From Streptomyces sp. CNQ-509 (lineage in GTDB: Bacteria > Actinomycetota > Actinomycetes > Streptomycetales > Streptomycetaceae), in the NCBI RefSeq assembly GCF_001011035.1, contig NZ_CP011492.1, forward strand, positions 3,295,501 to 3,359,500: 64,000 bases of DNA. The letters run 5' to 3'. The position numbers were made by a program, and so were the translations under genes. Under the pieces are notes generated by a model. That model was not told the origin of the DNA. It worked only from the letters and a program-made list of their open reading frames with translations, and made no database searches. Of this stretch, positions 55,627-64,000 are shown one piece after another; the stretch's first letter is position 1; each line of letters begins with the position of its first letter.

Positions 55627-56352
55627 TCAGGCGGCGGCCGCGGCCCGCTCCAGGTCCGGCCTGACGTAGTGGTCGTAGAGCGCCTGGGTGTACGAGTAAC
55701 GCATCTCCGCGCCCCAGCGGACGAATTGCAGACACCGCTGCTGGAGCCGCGGGGTGTCGGCGTGGTCGAGCACGATCTGGTATCCGCGCTCGCCGTGCAC
55801 CACGTCCGAGGTGATGTGCAGATCGAAGAACTCGATCTCGTCCTCGGTGAATCCGTACGATTCCCGCAGCGGCACGATCTGCTTCTTGTAGATGCTCGGC
55901 ACCTGCGACTCCAGGCCCACGACGAGCGCGGCGGTGGCGACCACGAAGTGCTCGCGCATGGCGACCGCGTAGCACCAGGACTGCAGGCCGCGGGTGACGG
56001 GGTTCATGTTCGAGGGGTCCTCGATGCGCTCCTTGGTGGTGCCGCACGCCTCCGCGAAGCGGATGAGGAGGTCGGTGTGGCGGATGTCCGCCAGCTCCTC
56101 CTCGTACATGTTCTGGAGCGTGAAGTCCTTGGCGCCCGTGAATTCGTCCGGGGTGTTTCCGTAGATGTACCCCAGGTAGTCGGCGAACGGGCCGACGTAG
56201 TGGTAGTGGTTCTCCGCCCAGCGGGCGAAGTGCTCGCGCTTGAGCTGCCCTTCCGCCCACGCGGTGCTGAAGGAGGCGTTCTTCGCCTCGCGGCCCTTGA
56301 TGGCCTCTTCGAGCGCGCTGCGGAATTCGTCTCTAGAGAGCAGTTCCGTCAT
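55627..56352 (-). CDS. Heme-oxygenase-like diiron oxidase (CADD/PqqC/TenA-like)
   Basis: A 241-aa all-helical protein. Six putative iron ligands sit at the spacing seen in CADD-type diiron oxidases: E85 and H92 in EEELADIRHTD, E148 in VGLESQVPSIY, and H179-x3-D183-x2-H186 in DLHITSDVVHGERG. Offsets from CADD numbering are constant (+4 to +6), as I recall that family. Such enzymes use O2 for N-oxygenation, decarboxylation or C-C cleavage. It heads an operon with Rieske and reductase sequences, and paired GTGCAC palindromes lie 71-103 bp upstream of its start. Substrate unknown. Confidence 0.85.
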   Translation of the reverse strand: MTELLSRDEFRSALEEAIKGREAKNASFSTAWAEGQLKREHFARWAENHYHYVGPFADYLGYIYGNTPDEFTGAKDFTLQNMYEEELADIRHTDLLIRFAEACGTTKERIEDPSNMNPVTRGLQSWCYAVAMREHFVVATAALVVGLESQVPSIYKKQIVPLRESYGFTEDEIEFFDLHITSDVVHGERGYQIVLDHADTPRLQQRCLQFVRWGAEMRYSYTQALYDHYVRPDLERAAAAA

Positions 56353-56422
56353 CTGCTGCGTCCTTTCCGCGGTCCGTGTGTCACCAAAGTAGGGAGCGTG
56401 CGGGGGAGTCGAGGATGGTGTT

Positions 56423-56455
56423 TGTGCACAGGCGTGTGCGGAATCTCTGTGCACA
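56423..56455. promoter_or_regulatory. Paired GTGCAC operator upstream of the diiron-oxidase operon
   Basis: TGTGCACA at 56423-56430 and TGTGCACA at 56448-56455 have centres exactly 25 bp apart. The pair at 58221-58251 has the same spacing and a similar middle (CCG, CACA on one strand). Confidence 0.65.
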
Positions 56456-56493
56456 GTGCCGGGTACGGGTGCGGGTGCGGGTGCGGGCGGGCG

Positions 56494-58118
56494 TCAGAAG
56501 AGGACGGTCGCCAGCGCCGTGGCCGTCACCAGGCCGGCGACGACCGGCACGAAGCAGTGCCGGACGACCTCCTGCACCGGCACCCGCGCCACCCCCGCGA
56601 CCGCCAGCAGCGACGACCACGCGATGAGCACGCCGCCGCCGGTCCACACCGAGCCCGTCTGCCCCACGGCGGCGAGCGTCGCCGGGTCGACGTCCGCGGC
56701 CGGGCCGAGGGAGCCGGAGAGCGAGCCGGTCAGCGGCAGGCCGGCGAAGCCCGACCCCTCCAGTCCTGTGATCATGCCGATGATGAGGATGGCGAACGCC
56801 ACGATGAAGCCGATATCGGGGATGTACTGGTCGACGGCGGTGACGAGGTCGAAGAGGAGTGCCGGCGGCTTGTCGTCCTGCACGCCGGTGATCTCGGTGA
56901 TGAAGTCGACGTTGCCGAGGAAGAAGAAGCCGGCGATGGGGACGACGACGCCCATCGCCTTGAACGCGAAGACCAGCCCGTCGACGACGTGGTCCGCGGC
57001 GGTGGTCAGGCCCTCCTTGCCGTCGCGGCAGAACACGGCGGCGAAGAGCAGCAGCATCGCGACGCCGCCGACGAGGCCGGCGGCCTCGCCGCCCTGGACC
57101 TCGGTGACCACGCCGGTGAACTTGCCGAGGAGCATGTAGCCGACGAAGGCGGCGAAGGTCAGCGGCACGATGAGGGCGAACGCGCGGGAGCGGCGTACGG
57201 TTCGCCGGGGGTGCCGCCGGAGTCGGCGTCGGGGCCTGAGCCGGCACCGCTGCCGGGGCCCGAGGCGGCGCCCGGGTCCGTAGCAGAATCGGTTCCGCTG
57301 CCGCCCGGGCCCGCGCCCTCCGGCGGGCTGAGCAGCTTCGTCGCCGCCCCCGCGGAACCGCCGGACGCCGCCGCCGTACGCGCCGTGCGCCCCGCCTCCG
57401 TACCGCCGAGGGACACTCCCCCCGCCGTCCGCCGACAGCGCCTCCGCCTCGGCCTCCCAGCGCAGTCGGTGCTCCTCGCTGACCGTGCCGAAGGAGCGCC
57501 GCCCCTTCAGGTGCACCAGCGTCAGCGCCACCACCCCGGTGATCACCGACAGCACCATCGCCCGGTCCGCGACCGCGGAGGTCTCCACGCCCGCCGCCTT
57601 CGCGGACAGCCCCGGCGCCACCTGGATCACGTAGTCGCTGGAGAGCGCCATGCCCTGCCCCGCGATGGCGATGGCCGCCGCCCCGCTGATCGCGGGCAGC
57701 CCGGCCCGGATCGCCGCGGGCAGCAGGATCGCGCCGATCAGCGGCACGGCGGGCGTCGGCCAGAAGAAGAGGCTGATGACGTACGTGACGCCGGCGAGGG
57801 CCACGAACGCCATCCGCCCGTTGCGCATCAGCGCCCGGAACGGCACCACCATGCGCCGCTCCGCACCCATCGCGCGCATCGCGCCGAGCAGCGCGGTGAT
57901 GAGGGCGATGATGAGGAAGATGCTGAAAAGCTCCCCGGCCGCGGTGAGGCTCGCGGAGAAGATCGCGGCCAGCCCCTTGACGAGGCTGCCGCTGTAGAAC
58001 CAGGCCGTGAAAAAGGTCGCGACGACCGCGGGACGACGACATTCCGCCGCGCGACCATCACGCCGATGATGACGACAACCCCCGCGAGATACGTCCAGTG
58101 CGCAGCAGTGAGCTCCAC
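56494..58118 (-). pseudogene. Polytopic permease, probably frameshifted
   Basis: A transporter of about 12 helices in two halves (LFSIFLIIALITALLGAMRA; SGAAAIAIAGQGMALSSDYV; then FALIVPLTFAAFVGYMLLG; AFAILIIGMITGLEGSGFAG), ion-transporter-superfamily-like, substrate unknown. The natural start is ATG 58118 (MELTAAHWTYLAG...VVVIIGVMVARRN), but that frame leaves the transporter near 58030, where one C appears missing in a CCC run. The interdomain linker (57190-57416) also reads better in another frame. These could be real decay or sequencing errors. A GTGCAC operator pair lies upstream. Confidence 0.6.
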
Positions 58119-58220
58119 GTCCGCACTCCCTACCCGGCGCCCGGCACTGCTGCCGGACTACCGAAGTCCGATGGTTGTGCGGCACTCTGGCGACCGTTTC
58201 TGCCAGGCCACAGGGGGAGG

Positions 58221-58251
58221 GTGCACATTGTCCGGCACATTATTTGTGCAC
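58221..58251. promoter_or_regulatory. Paired GTGCAC operator between permease and gamma-glutamyltransferase
   Basis: GTGCAC at 58221-58226 and 58246-58251, centres 25 bp apart as at 56423-56455, with CCGGCACA between. It serves two divergent genes. Confidence 0.65.
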
Positions 58252-58408
58252 TGTGCGGGCGGGAAGACCCCGGAGTTTCCGCGTCGTTTCCCGGCGGGGT
58301 CCCGGCCGTTGCCGGGGGTCCCGCATGTGCGGTACGCACAAGGCGGTCGCCGGATCCGGGGGCAGATTGCACATGGATCTTCGGATCGGCCGGGCGGATA
58401 CTCGCCGT

Positions 58409-60058
58409 ATGGCCGAGTCGTACGAGTCGCAGCAGCCGTCCGTCCAGCAGCAGCCTGAGCAGCGGCGCCCGCCGCGTACCCCCGTGCTCTCCGCCGGCGG
58501 CATGGCCGCGAGCGCGCACCCCGCCGTGACCTTCGCCGGCGCCGCCGTGCTGCGCGACGGGGGCAACGCCGTGGACGCGGCGCTGGCGATGGCCGCCATG
58601 TCGTGGCTCGCGCTGCCCGGCCAGTGCGGCGTCGGCGGCGACGCCTTCGCCGTCGTACGGGAGCCGGACGGCCGGGTGTGGACGGTCTGCGGCAGCGGCT
58701 ACGGTCCGGACGGCGGGGACCTCGACTTCTACGCCGCCCAGGGCCACGACGCCGTGCCGCTCGCCGGACCGCTCTCCGTCGCCGTACCCGGCGCGCCCGC
58801 CGCCCTCGCCGCCCTGCACGCCACCGGCGCCACCCGCGAACTCGCCGAGTTGTGGGACCCCGCCGCCCGCGCCGCCGAGGGCGGCCTGCCCTGCACCGCG
58901 AAGACCCGGGGCGACATCGCGGAGGTCCGGCAGTTCCTCGCCGCCGACCCCGACGCGCTGCGGAACCTGCTGCCCGCCGGTCGCCTGCCCGCCGTCGGCC
59001 ACCGGCTCGCACAGCCCGACCTGGCCGCGACGATACGCACCCTCGCCGCGGACCCCGCCGCCTTCTACACCGGCGCGTTCGCGGAGCGGGCGGTGGCCGC
59101 CCTGCGCGCGGCGGGCGCGCCGTTCAGCGGCGAGGAATGGGCGCTCTGCGGCGATGTGGCACCGCAGCCGGCGATCAGCACCGCCTACCGCGGCCGTACC
59201 GTGCACCAGACCCCGCCCCCCAGCCCCGGCTGGATGGCCCTCCAGCAACTCGCCCTCTGCGACGGCACCCTCGGCGCCCTCGCCCCGCTCGGCGCCGACG
59301 CCGTGCACCTGCTGGCGTCGGCGGCCCGGCTGTCCTTCGCGGACCGCGTCGAGCGCTGCGCGAGCGACACCGAGGTGTGGCGGGAGACGCTGACGCCCGC
59401 CGCGGTCGCGGCGGCGCGCGAACGCCTCGCGCGCGGCGGGGCGCCGCCGGGCGCGGCGGGCCCCGCGGACGGCGACACGACGTCGATGGCCGCCGTGGAC
59501 GCGGACGGGCGGGCGGTGAGCTACATCCACTCGCTGGCGTTCACCTTCGGCTCCAAGGTCACGCTCCCCGGCACCGGCGTGCTGCTCAACAACCGCCTGG
59601 GCCGCGGCGCGTACCTCATACCCGGCCACCCCAACGCGGTCCGGCCGCGCCGCCGGCCGCTGCACACGCTGAACGCGTGGATCGTCACGGACGCGGCGGG
59701 AGGACTGGAGCACGTCGGGAACACCCCGGGCGGCGACGGCCAGGTGCAGTGGAACACCCAGCTCATCTCGCACCTGGTGGACCACGGGAGGGACCCGCAG
59801 GCGGCGGTGGAGGCACCGCGGTTCTTCATCCACCCGGGCAGCGACGCGGACGTCCTCGGGCAGCCGGAGGAGCTGCGGTGCGAGTCGCGGCTGGGCGCGG
59901 AGGTGCTGGCGGGGCTGCGGGAGCGCGGGCACGCGGTGACCGACGCGGGGCCGTGGGGCGGGGGCGGCAGCGCGATGGTGATCACGGCGGACCGGGAACG
60001 GGGCTGCCTGCTGGGCGGCGCGGACCCGCGGCAGGACGGGGTGGCGCTCGGTGTCTGA
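58409..60058 (+). CDS. Gamma-glutamyltransferase family Ntn-hydrolase
   Basis: A 549-aa protein with family motifs GGNAVDAALAMAAMSWLALP (~50-70), GGDAFAVV, and the autoprocessing site GDTTSMAAVD, where the second Thr would become the N-terminal nucleophile of the small subunit. C-terminal parts GTGVLLNNRLGRG and TLNAWIVTDAAGG fit. There is no signal peptide, so it acts in the cytoplasm, unlike classical GGT. It overlaps RidA by 8 bp. It probably cleaves a gamma-glutamyl or cyclic amide intermediate. Confidence 0.9.
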   Translation: MAESYESQQPSVQQQPEQRRPPRTPVLSAGGMAASAHPAVTFAGAAVLRDGGNAVDAALAMAAMSWLALPGQCGVGGDAFAVVREPDGRVWTVCGSGYGPDGGDLDFYAAQGHDAVPLAGPLSVAVPGAPAALAALHATGATRELAELWDPAARAAEGGLPCTAKTRGDIAEVRQFLAADPDALRNLLPAGRLPAVGHRLAQPDLAATIRTLAADPAAFYTGAFAERAVAALRAAGAPFSGEEWALCGDVAPQPAISTAYRGRTVHQTPPPSPGWMALQQLALCDGTLGALAPLGADAVHLLASAARLSFADRVERCASDTEVWRETLTPAAVAAARERLARGGAPPGAAGPADGDTTSMAAVDADGRAVSYIHSLAFTFGSKVTLPGTGVLLNNRLGRGAYLIPGHPNAVRPRRRPLHTLNAWIVTDAAGGLEHVGNTPGGDGQVQWNTQLISHLVDHGRDPQAAVEAPRFFIHPGSDADVLGQPEELRCESRLGAEVLAGLRERGHAVTDAGPWGGGGSAMVITADRERGCLLGGADPRQDGVALGV

Positions 60059-60575
60059 GGGGGATGCGGTTCCGGGAGCCGCTGGTGCGGCGCCGGAGGC
60101 CGGCGAGTCGGGTCGTACGGGATCGGGGGCGCCGGGCGGGACCGGGAACGGAACCGCCGCGCCCGTGCCGCAGGGGGACTACCGCGCCGCCGTCGTCGAC
60201 GGCGGGCTCGCGCTCAGCGCGGGGGTGACGCCGCGGGTCGGCGGCCGGCTGACCGTCACCGGCCTCGTCGGCGGCGACGTCGCGCCCGCGGTGGCCTTCG
60301 ACGCCGCCGGGCTCGCGGCGCGCAACGCCGTCGCGGCGATCGTCGCCGCGCTGGACGGCAACGTGGGGCGGCTGCGGCGGCTGTTGCGGATGACGGTGTA
60401 CGTGGCGTGCGCCGACGGGTTCACCGACCTGTCGGCCGTCGCGGACGGCGCCACCGCGGGGCTCCGCGGGGCCGCGCCCGCGGCGGGGCTGCCGGTGCGG
60501 TCGGCGATCGGGGTCAGGTCGCTGCCGTCGGGGGCGCCGGTGGAGGTCGAACTGACGGCGGCCGTACGCCCATGA
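60051..60575 (+). CDS. RidA-family (YjgF) imine/enamine deaminase-like protein
   Basis: A 174-aa protein with a 40-residue Gly-rich leader, then the RidA fold: LALSAGVTPRVGGRL, ARNAVAAIVAALDGNVGRLR and LRMTVYVACADGF near 110. RidA clears reactive enamines from PLP or oxidative reactions. The conserved Arg near the C-terminal AIGVRSLPSGAPVEVE is present. GTG start overlapping the GGT stop; its stop overlaps the MFS fragment start (ATGA). Confidence 0.87.
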   Translation: MSEGDAVPGAAGAAPEAGESGRTGSGAPGGTGNGTAAPVPQGDYRAAVVDGGLALSAGVTPRVGGRLTVTGLVGGDVAPAVAFDAAGLAARNAVAAIVAALDGNVGRLRRLLRMTVYVACADGFTDLSAVADGATAGLRGAAPAAGLPVRSAIGVRSLPSGAPVEVELTAAVRP

Positions 60576-61278
60576 AGCCCGTCCGCGCGTGGCGCCGGGC
60601 GGAAGGACGGAAGCGCCCCGCGGGGGCGACGCCGGCGAACGCGCCGGAGGCCGCAGGCGGCCCCGAGTCGGCCGCCGGGCCCGAGTCCGTCCCCGGAGGC
60701 CCGTCCGGGCCCGGCCCCGCGACCGCCCCGGAACCCGGGGCGGCACCCGCGACCGGCGCCGTGTCCGGGCCCGCGTCCGCCCCCGGATCCGTATCGGCCG
60801 CCACGGCCGCGCCCGCCCGCTCGCGGGCCGGCCGGTGGGGGCTGCTGCCCGTACTGACCGCCACCGTGACCACCACGATGGCCAACACCGTCGTCAACGT
60901 CCCGATGACCTCCATCCTCGCCGACCTCGACGCCCCCCTCAGCCGCGGTGTGCTCGTCGCCACCGCCTTCCCCGTGACCCTCGCCGCCCTCATGCCCGTC
61001 TCCGGCTGGCTCGGCGACCGGTTCGGGCACCGCCGCGTCCTGTGCTGGGCGATGACCGGCGTGCTGGCCGGCTCCGCCGGGGCCGCGCTGGCGCCGAGCC
61101 TGCCGGTACTCGTGGCCTTCCGGATGCTCCAGGGACTCGCCGCAGCGCCCGTGCTGCCCGTGGTGATGGTGCTGGTGGTGCAGGTGCTCGGGGAGGGGCG
61201 GCGCGGGCGGGCGCTGTCGCTGTGGGCGGCGGCCAACGGCGCCGGGCAGGCGCTCGGGCCGACGACCGGCGGGCTGCT
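60572..61278 (+). pseudogene. MFS transporter fragment (N-terminal half)
   Basis: It starts at ATG 60572 overlapping ridA, with a Gly/Pro/Ala-rich 75-residue leader, then the first four or five helices of a DHA2-type MFS protein (TMANTVVNVPMTSILADL; GWLGDRFGHRRVLCW; ANGAGQALGPTTGGLL). At GGLL the sequence switches to a GlcG/HbpS-type protein. Everything after the first ~230 residues is lost. Confidence 0.82.
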
Positions 61279-61683
61279 CTGGAAGCCGCCGAGGCGGAGG
61301 CCGCGCGGATCGGCGTCAGGCAGACCATCTGCATCGCCGACGACGGCGCCCACCCGATCGCCCTGCACCGCATGACGGGCGCGCGGCTCACGGGCGTGGA
61401 GATCGCCATCGCCAAGGCGTTCACGGCCGCGGGACACCAGCGGGCGACGCACCTCTTCAACGAGGAGCCGAAGGGCCCGGCGCTGCCCGGGAACGAGGCG
61501 TTCGGGATCCAGCACATGCACCCGGGACGTTTCGCGGCGTTCGTGGGCGGGTTCCCGATCGTGTACGAGGGCGAGGTCGTCGGCGCGGTGGGGGTGAGCG
61601 GCGCCAACGGCGACCAGGACAAGGCGGTCGGCGCGGCGGCGCTGGCGGCGTTCGAGCGGAAGGTGGCGACCGGGGCGGCGTGA
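61273..61683 (+). pseudogene. GlcG/HbpS-like heme-binding protein fragment
   Basis: Encodes AALEAAEAEAARIGVRQTI, IADDGAHPIALHRMTGARL, AIAKAFTAAGHQRATHLF and GFPIVYEGEVVGAVGVSG, the core of the HbpS/GlcG (DUF336) fold, at ~136 residues. It lacks a start and is entered out of frame from the MFS fragment. Its natural N-terminus is probably short, so little of this protein may be missing. It overlaps the YoaK-like gene start (GTGA). Confidence 0.8.
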
Positions 61684-62414
61684 CGACGACAGCGGCGACA
61701 ACGACGGCGGCGGCCCGCCCGGCGGCCGTCTCCCGCGGGCGCGGAGCCACCCTCCGCACGGACACGGCCCTGATCCTGCTCACCGTCACGGCGGGCATCA
61801 CGGACGCGATCTCGTTCCTGGGCCTGGGCGGGGTGTTCACGGCGAACATGACGGGCAACCTGGTGCTCGTCGGCATGGCGGCCACGTCCGACGAGTCGTG
61901 GCAGGAGGTGCTGCGCGGCGACGTCCTGCGCTGCACCGCCTCGTTCGCGGGCTTCGCCCTCGGCATGCTCGCGGGCTTCCGCCTGCTGCGCACCCGCCCC
62001 GCCGGCTCCGCGCGGGTGCTCGGCGCGGGGCTGGCGCTGCACGCGGTGTTCCTCGCTGGCTGGGTCGCGACGGACGCCGCCCCCGGCACCGCCGCCGGCG
62101 CCGGGCTGATCGCCGCGTCGGCGACGGCGATGGGCGTACAGACGGCGGCGGCCCGGGGGCTCGACCGGGCGGGCATCACGACGACGTTCGTCACCAGCAC
62201 CCTGACGTCGCTCATCTCCGGCCTGACGCAGGGCGACCGCCGGCACGCCGCCCTGCGCACCGCGGTCCTGGCGGCGCTGCTCGTGGGGGGCCTGCTCGGC
62301 GGGGTGCTCCTGGCCTACGCGCCGAAGGCGGCGGCGGTGCCGCTGCCGGTGGCGACGGCGGGGGCGATGGCGCTGTGCGTACGGCCGGGTCAGCCGCCGG
62401 TACGTACGGGATGA
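61680..62414 (+). CDS. YoaK-family (DUF1275) membrane protein
   Basis: A 244-aa protein with six hydrophobic helices and the family motifs TAGITDAISFLGLGGVFTANMTGN near residue 40 (split here at GGV) and MGVQTAAARGLDRAGI near 150. Function unknown. GTG start coupled to the upstream HbpS fragment. Its 3' end overlaps the convergent reductase gene by 25 bp. Confidence 0.9.
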   Translation: MTTTAATTTAAARPAAVSRGRGATLRTDTALILLTVTAGITDAISFLGLGGVFTANMTGNLVLVGMAATSDESWQEVLRGDVLRCTASFAGFALGMLAGFRLLRTRPAGSARVLGAGLALHAVFLAGWVATDAAPGTAAGAGLIAASATAMGVQTAAARGLDRAGITTTFVTSTLTSLISGLTQGDRRHAALRTAVLAALLVGGLLGGVLLAYAPKAAAVPLPVATAGAMALCVRPGQPPVRTG

Positions 62415-63055
62415 ACCAGGTACTTGAGGTGGGTGACCCCCTCCCCCTCGACGGCGCGGACCTGCTCCAGACGGACGCGGCTGACGTCCACGCCGTCGAG
62501 GAGGCGGGAGCCGCCGCCGAGGAGGACGGGGACGACGTGCAGTTCGAGCACGTCGAGCAGGCCGGCCGAAAGATACTGCCCGGCGATCCGGCCGCCGCCC
62601 CACAGCATCACGTCCTTGCCGCCCGCCGCCTCCTTCGCCTGCGCGAGCGCGGACTCGATGCCGTCGGTGACGAAGTGGAACGTGGTCCCGCCGGCCATCT
62701 CGACGGCCGGGCGCGGGTGGTGGGTGACGACGAACACCGGGTAGTGGTACGGCGGCTCGTCGCCCCACCAGCCGTTCCACTGCTCGTCCTCGGCCCAGGG
62801 CCCGCCGCCGATCGGCCCGAACATGCCGCGGCCCATGACGGCGGCGCCGATGTTCTCGACGGTCTCCGCGAAGACCTGCGAACTGGCGTTGACCTCACCG
62901 CCTTCGCCGCCGTGCGCCTCGCGCCAGCCGGCGAGCGGCACGACCCAGTCGTGCAGGGCCTCTCCGCCCACGCCCAGGGGGTTCTCGACGCTCTGGTCCG
63001 GTCCGGCGACGTAGCCGTCGAGGGAGAGGGAGATGTGACATCTGAGGTTGGCCAT
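62390..63055 (-). CDS. Dihydrofolate reductase / RibD C-terminal family protein
   Basis: A 221-aa protein with CHISLSLDGYVAGPDQS (~6), VMGRGMFGPIGGG (~74), VFVVTHHPRP and DVMLWGGGRIAGQYL near 145. This is the RibD_C/DHFR-like fold that binds NADPH; these stand-alone proteins are common in actinobacteria with unknown substrates. Divergent from the LysR gene. Confidence 0.9.
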   Translation of the reverse strand: MANLRCHISLSLDGYVAGPDQSVENPLGVGGEALHDWVVPLAGWREAHGGEGGEVNASSQVFAETVENIGAAVMGRGMFGPIGGGPWAEDEQWNGWWGDEPPYHYPVFVVTHHPRPAVEMAGGTTFHFVTDGIESALAQAKEAAGGKDVMLWGGGRIAGQYLSAGLLDVLELHVVPVLLGGGSRLLDGVDVSRVRLEQVRAVEGEGVTHLKYLVHPVRTGG

Positions 63056-63112
63056 GGGGCGAGCATGTCCGGGACCGGGGGATGACGTCCAATGCCAGAA
63101 CATCGAAGATCA

Positions 63113-63129
63113 CATCAATATTCTTGATG
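63113..63129. promoter_or_regulatory. LysR-type binding site candidate
   Basis: CATCAA-TATTC-TTGATG, an inverted repeat of the T-N11-A kind, ending 1 bp before the LysR GTG start, in the divergent promoter region. Confidence 0.55.
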
Positions 63130-63130
63130 A

Positions 63131-64000
63131 GTGCTGAACCTCGTCCATCTGAAAGTGCTCGCGGCGGTGGCACGCCACGGCTCGGTGACCGAAGCCGCAC
63201 GTGAACTCCACTACTCGCAGCCGTCGGTGAGCCACCACCTCTCCCGGCTGGAGGCGGCGACGGGCGCGAAGCTCGTCCAGCGCACGGGCCGTGGCATCCG
63301 CCTCACCCCGGAAGGCGCACTGCTGGCCCGCCGCGCCACCGAGATCGTCGGCCGCGTCGACGCGGCGGCCGGCGAACTCGCCGCCCAGGTGGGCCTGCGC
63401 GCCGGTCGCGTACGCCTGGCCGCCAACGCCTCCGTACTCAGCACGATCGTCCCGAGGGCGGCCCGCACGCTGGCCGAAGCCCACCCGGGCATGGCACTGA
63501 GCATCACCGACCGCCACCCGGTCGAGGCACTGCAGATGCTCCGCCGGGGAGACGCCGACGTGGCCCTCGTCTTCCGCTACGCCCATGCCCCGCTGGAGGA
63601 CGACGGCTTCCGCCTCGTCCACGTGGCGGACGACCCGGTCCACCTGATCAGCCGGCGCCCGGACGACAGCGTGGCCGATCACCGCGGCTCGCCGTGGATC
63701 GGCGGCTGCGAACGCTGCCGGCACGAACTGACCGCCATATGCGCGACCCACGGCTTCACCCCGCGGATCGACTCGTTCTGCGACGACATGGTCGTGGTCC
63801 AGGCCCTCGTCGCGGCGGGCATCGGCGTGACCACCCTCCCGGGCCTGGCCCTTGCGGCCCACCGGGGGGAGGGAATCCACGCGACGGAGATCCCGGGGGC
63901 GGAGCGCCGGATCTACGCGGCGACGTACGGCGACCCGCCGGACCCGCCGGGGGCGACGACGCTCGTGGAAGCGCTTCACATGGCAGCGGCGGAACTCACG
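63131..64000 (+). CDS. LysR-family regulator (incomplete at window end)
   Basis: At least 290 aa, no stop before the window ends. HTH: LKVLAAVARHGSVTEAAREL and YSQPSVSHHLSRLEAATG. Effector domain: VRLAANASVLSTIVPRAART; WIGGCERCRHEL; VQALVAAGIGVTTLPG. It is divergent from the RibD_C-type reductase and probably regulates it. GTG start; no better in-frame ATG upstream. Confidence 0.9.
   Translation, partial: MLNLVHLKVLAAVARHGSVTEAARELHYSQPSVSHHLSRLEAATGAKLVQRTGRGIRLTPEGALLARRATEIVGRVDAAAGELAAQVGLRAGRVRLAANASVLSTIVPRAARTLAEAHPGMALSITDRHPVEALQMLRRGDADVALVFRYAHAPLEDDGFRLVHVADDPVHLISRRPDDSVADHRGSPWIGGCERCRHELTAICATHGFTPRIDSFCDDMVVVQALVAAGIGVTTLPGLALAAHRGEGIHATEIPGAERRIYAATYGDPPDPPGATTLVEALHMAAAELT

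Overview
The window is about 64 kb of very GC-rich DNA (codon third positions mostly G or C, many GTG and TTG starts, frequent 4-bp ATGA/GTGA gene overlaps) and looks like a Streptomyces chromosome or a close relative. Taxon-typical families support this: the XRE / DUF397 / HATPase trio, DUF574 methyltransferases, an EshA-like shell protein and many TetR regulators. No rRNA, tRNA, CRISPR array, transposase or integrase was seen.

Layout. 0-7.7 kb: a ThrE-like exporter, a PadR-controlled DrrAB-type ABC exporter with three matching operators, a CBS protein and an aldehyde dehydrogenase. 6.9-9.5 kb: an XRE regulator, an anti-sigma-like ATPase, a DUF397 protein and a 64-aa membrane protein. 9.7-13.6 kb: a phosphoketolase convergent with a family 2B encapsulin (EshA-like) that has no recognisable cargo gene here. 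13.7-23.4 kb: a sugar-nucleotide epimerase, a two-component system, a GT2 / DUF2064 / methyltransferase operon, a membrane molybdopterin oxidoreductase with a partner, a polytopic GT39-like membrane protein and a DUF2277 protein.

23.37-26 kb is the strangest stretch. It is a 592-bp inverted repeat with no mismatch found, around a 936-bp loop that holds four diverged 60-61-bp direct repeats. Beside it lies a truncated, frameshifted DUF574 methyltransferase remnant cut short at an SDR gene. A 108-bp piece of the repeat arm recurs at 48.5 kb next to an intact DUF574 gene. 26.7-37.8 kb is accessory and housekeeping: a resolvase-like protein, a second XRE regulator, GNAT, TetR/acyl-CoA dehydrogenase, a PLC-like lipase, TetR/MFS and TetR/Ohr pairs with visible palindromic operators, and a LysM-M23 peptidase.

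37.9-48.4 kb is a ROK-regulated sugar system: an ABC ATPase, two permeases, a binding protein and an isomerase, all coupled by ATGA overlaps, followed by a very large secreted ThuA / sugar-dehydrogenase / PKD / CBM protein. 48.5-54 kb holds the DUF574 methyltransferase, an NmrA-like SDR divergent from an ECF41-type sigma factor, a secreted 5'-nucleotidase and a small tyrosine phosphatase.

54.1-61.7 kb looks like one co-regulated catabolic locus: a heme-oxygenase-like diiron oxidase with a full set of six metal ligands, Rieske and FAD electron carriers, a permease, a gamma-glutamyltransferase, RidA, MFS and HbpS/GlcG. Two intergenic regions carry paired GTGCAC palindromes with the same 25-bp centre spacing. 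The locus is partly decayed, with two deletion chimeras and probable frameshifts. The window ends with a YoaK-like membrane protein, a DHFR/RibD-family reductase and a divergent, incomplete LysR regulator.
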